Shown one piece after another: positions 38,009 through 64,000 of a stretch of DNA of 64,000 bases. The notes under the pieces were generated by a model that saw nothing but the letters and a program-made list of their open reading frames with translations, did not search any database and was not told the origin of the DNA. Where the stretch lies: assembly GCA_022829145.1 (NCBI GenBank), contig CM040744.1:8281001-8345000 (forward strand). Reading direction: 5' to 3'. Source of the stretch: Albula goreensis. Its lineage: Eukaryota; Chordata; Actinopteri; Albuliformes; Albulidae. A program made the translations under genes and the position numbers. The stretch's first letter is position 1; each line of letters opens with the position of its first letter.

Positions 38009-38424
38009 TTTCTTTTAGACTGACAAAACTGTTTTTAGCAGCACATGAAAAAATACACCGAAAAAAAACAACAAAAAAATAACACTTTCACTGACGAGAT
38101 TGAAAACAGTGTTTTACATCAATGATCACATCACAAACACATTTTTGCCCTCACCCTGTGTCCCCTCCAGAGCTGCAGTGCTGAACATTAGCAAACAGCG
38201 CTTCAGCAGCATAGTCCAGGTGCTGTTTCGAAAAGCACACGCAACCTGCATTCATGGGGCCGTTGGATTGGGGGGGGTCATGCTAGCTTGGTCCCGGTCC
38301 CCTTGCAGGATGGGGGACATTTGGGCACGCCCCCCTCTGGGTGTTCGCCATGGCAGGAGGGGCCAGGGTTTTGGGGTTGATACAGTACTCGTAACACTTG
38401 GGGTGTGGAATGAGTCCGAGGAGC

Positions 38425-63260
<24,836 letters not shown>

Positions 63261-63760
63261 GGTCTTTCCGAAGCAAGCTAAGATAGCTAGTTAGCCAGCT
63301 CGCGGGAAGTTTAACGTCTCTTATGCCCTGTTCTTGTTAAATAACGAGTAGAAAAAGCAATTAGCGTCGATGTCTGGATTGCTAGTACAGCTAGCTGGCT
63401 AATACAAAAGGTAACGAGCGCAAACGTAATATATCAATGAAGCGCTCGATAATGACAATGACTTTTGATGTAAACGCTTCAGCAGAATAGCACAAGTTTT
63501 CCTATACCGGTCGCTGCCTTTAAAATAACGGTCTACAACGAAAATTACTTTATTTTCTCGCTGATGACCAATCTTCTCTGTGGAAATGCCTATTTCCCGC
63601 GAACCGGCGGTGCCCTAGAGTATCCAATAAAGATGTCCTCTATTGGACAGCCAAAAATTCATAACAGAAATGCCGCACCAATGGTGAAAGCCGAAAAGAA
63701 AACCTGGACACAGACAGCGGAATTCTATTGGCTCCAGTTCAGCTATCACGAGACGACAGC
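63261..63760 (-). promoter_or_regulatory. smarcad1: smarcad1 promoter region with E2F-like and CCAAT motifs
   Basis: The first 500 bases upstream of the smarcad1 ATG are CpG-richer than the rest of the window. They hold TTTCCCGCGAA (63593-63603, an E2F-type site), CGCGGGAAG (63301-63309, a second E2F-like core in the other direction), CCAAT at 63568-63572 and several ATTGG/CCAAT boxes at 63620-63735. No TATA box is obvious. This is the usual make-up of a housekeeping, cell-cycle-linked promoter. Site function is inferred from motif match only. Confidence 0.5.
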
Positions 63761-64000
63761 CACAGTGAGGCACAAAAACTAGACTGTGCTGTAATGTAAT
63801 AAGGCAGCAAGTAAGTAAGCTTGTCTGTGTAAGTGAAATTGAGGCAATCTGCTTGTCATTTGTCCATAATTTTGGGTCAGTATCCACAGCTAGGCTGTAT
63901 TTTGGTAGATTCAATGAAAACTACATATCATGCACCTAAATTGAAATCCACACCTGTCAAAATAAGTGTTATAACACTAAGTAACACCATTTTAATAAAT
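63761..64000. other. Upstream flank, no gene seen
   Basis: No exon recognised before the window ends. A divergently transcribed neighbour beyond 64000 is possible but not visible. Confidence 0.4.

Overview
The window is nuclear DNA of a ray-finned fish, most likely a teleost. Vertebrate genes are split by GT-AG introns, the coding content is low, and microsatellites and fish-type tRNA-derived repeats are common. The gene set is vertebrate innate immunity plus a chromatin remodeller. Species cannot be named from the sequence.

Layout: (1) 1.1-3.7 kb, plus strand: the last eight exons of a SAMD3-like gene of unknown function, whose 5' end was not found. (2) 3.8-15.1 kb: gene-poor, holding a degenerate tRNA-derived SINE, a 599-bp pogo/Tigger-type TA-flanked transposon remnant and one weak candidate small membrane-protein ORF. 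(3) 15.2-18.4 kb, plus: mpeg1 (perforin-2), two coding exons. (4) 18.4-24.6 kb: repeats, above all a mosaic of mutually similar blocks at 19.2-22.9 kb with tRNA-like pieces. (5) 24.7-28.8 kb, plus: perforin-1 (prf1), two coding exons. (6) 28.9-33.2 kb: no firm gene, one candidate minus-strand exon. (7) 33.3-36.65 kb, plus: hpgds, five coding exons giving exactly 199 residues. (8) 38.0-63.26 kb, minus: complete smarcad1 in 23 coding exons, with a promoter-like stretch carrying E2F-like and CCAAT motifs upstream at 63.3-63.75 kb.

mpeg1 and prf1 both encode MACPF pore-forming immune effectors and lie in tandem. hpgds and smarcad1 converge tail to tail, the same neighbour pair as on human chromosome 4q22.

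The most notable result of the close reading is a set of five single-base frame breaks in otherwise well-conserved coding exons: one in the SAMD3-like gene, one in mpeg1 and three in smarcad1. Their spread over three genes favours small assembly indels, but the three in smarcad1 leave real decay of one fish paralogue open. I found no convincing undescribed system. The repeat mosaic, the shortened cysteine-rich region of prf1 and two unassigned ORFs are the items most worth checking.
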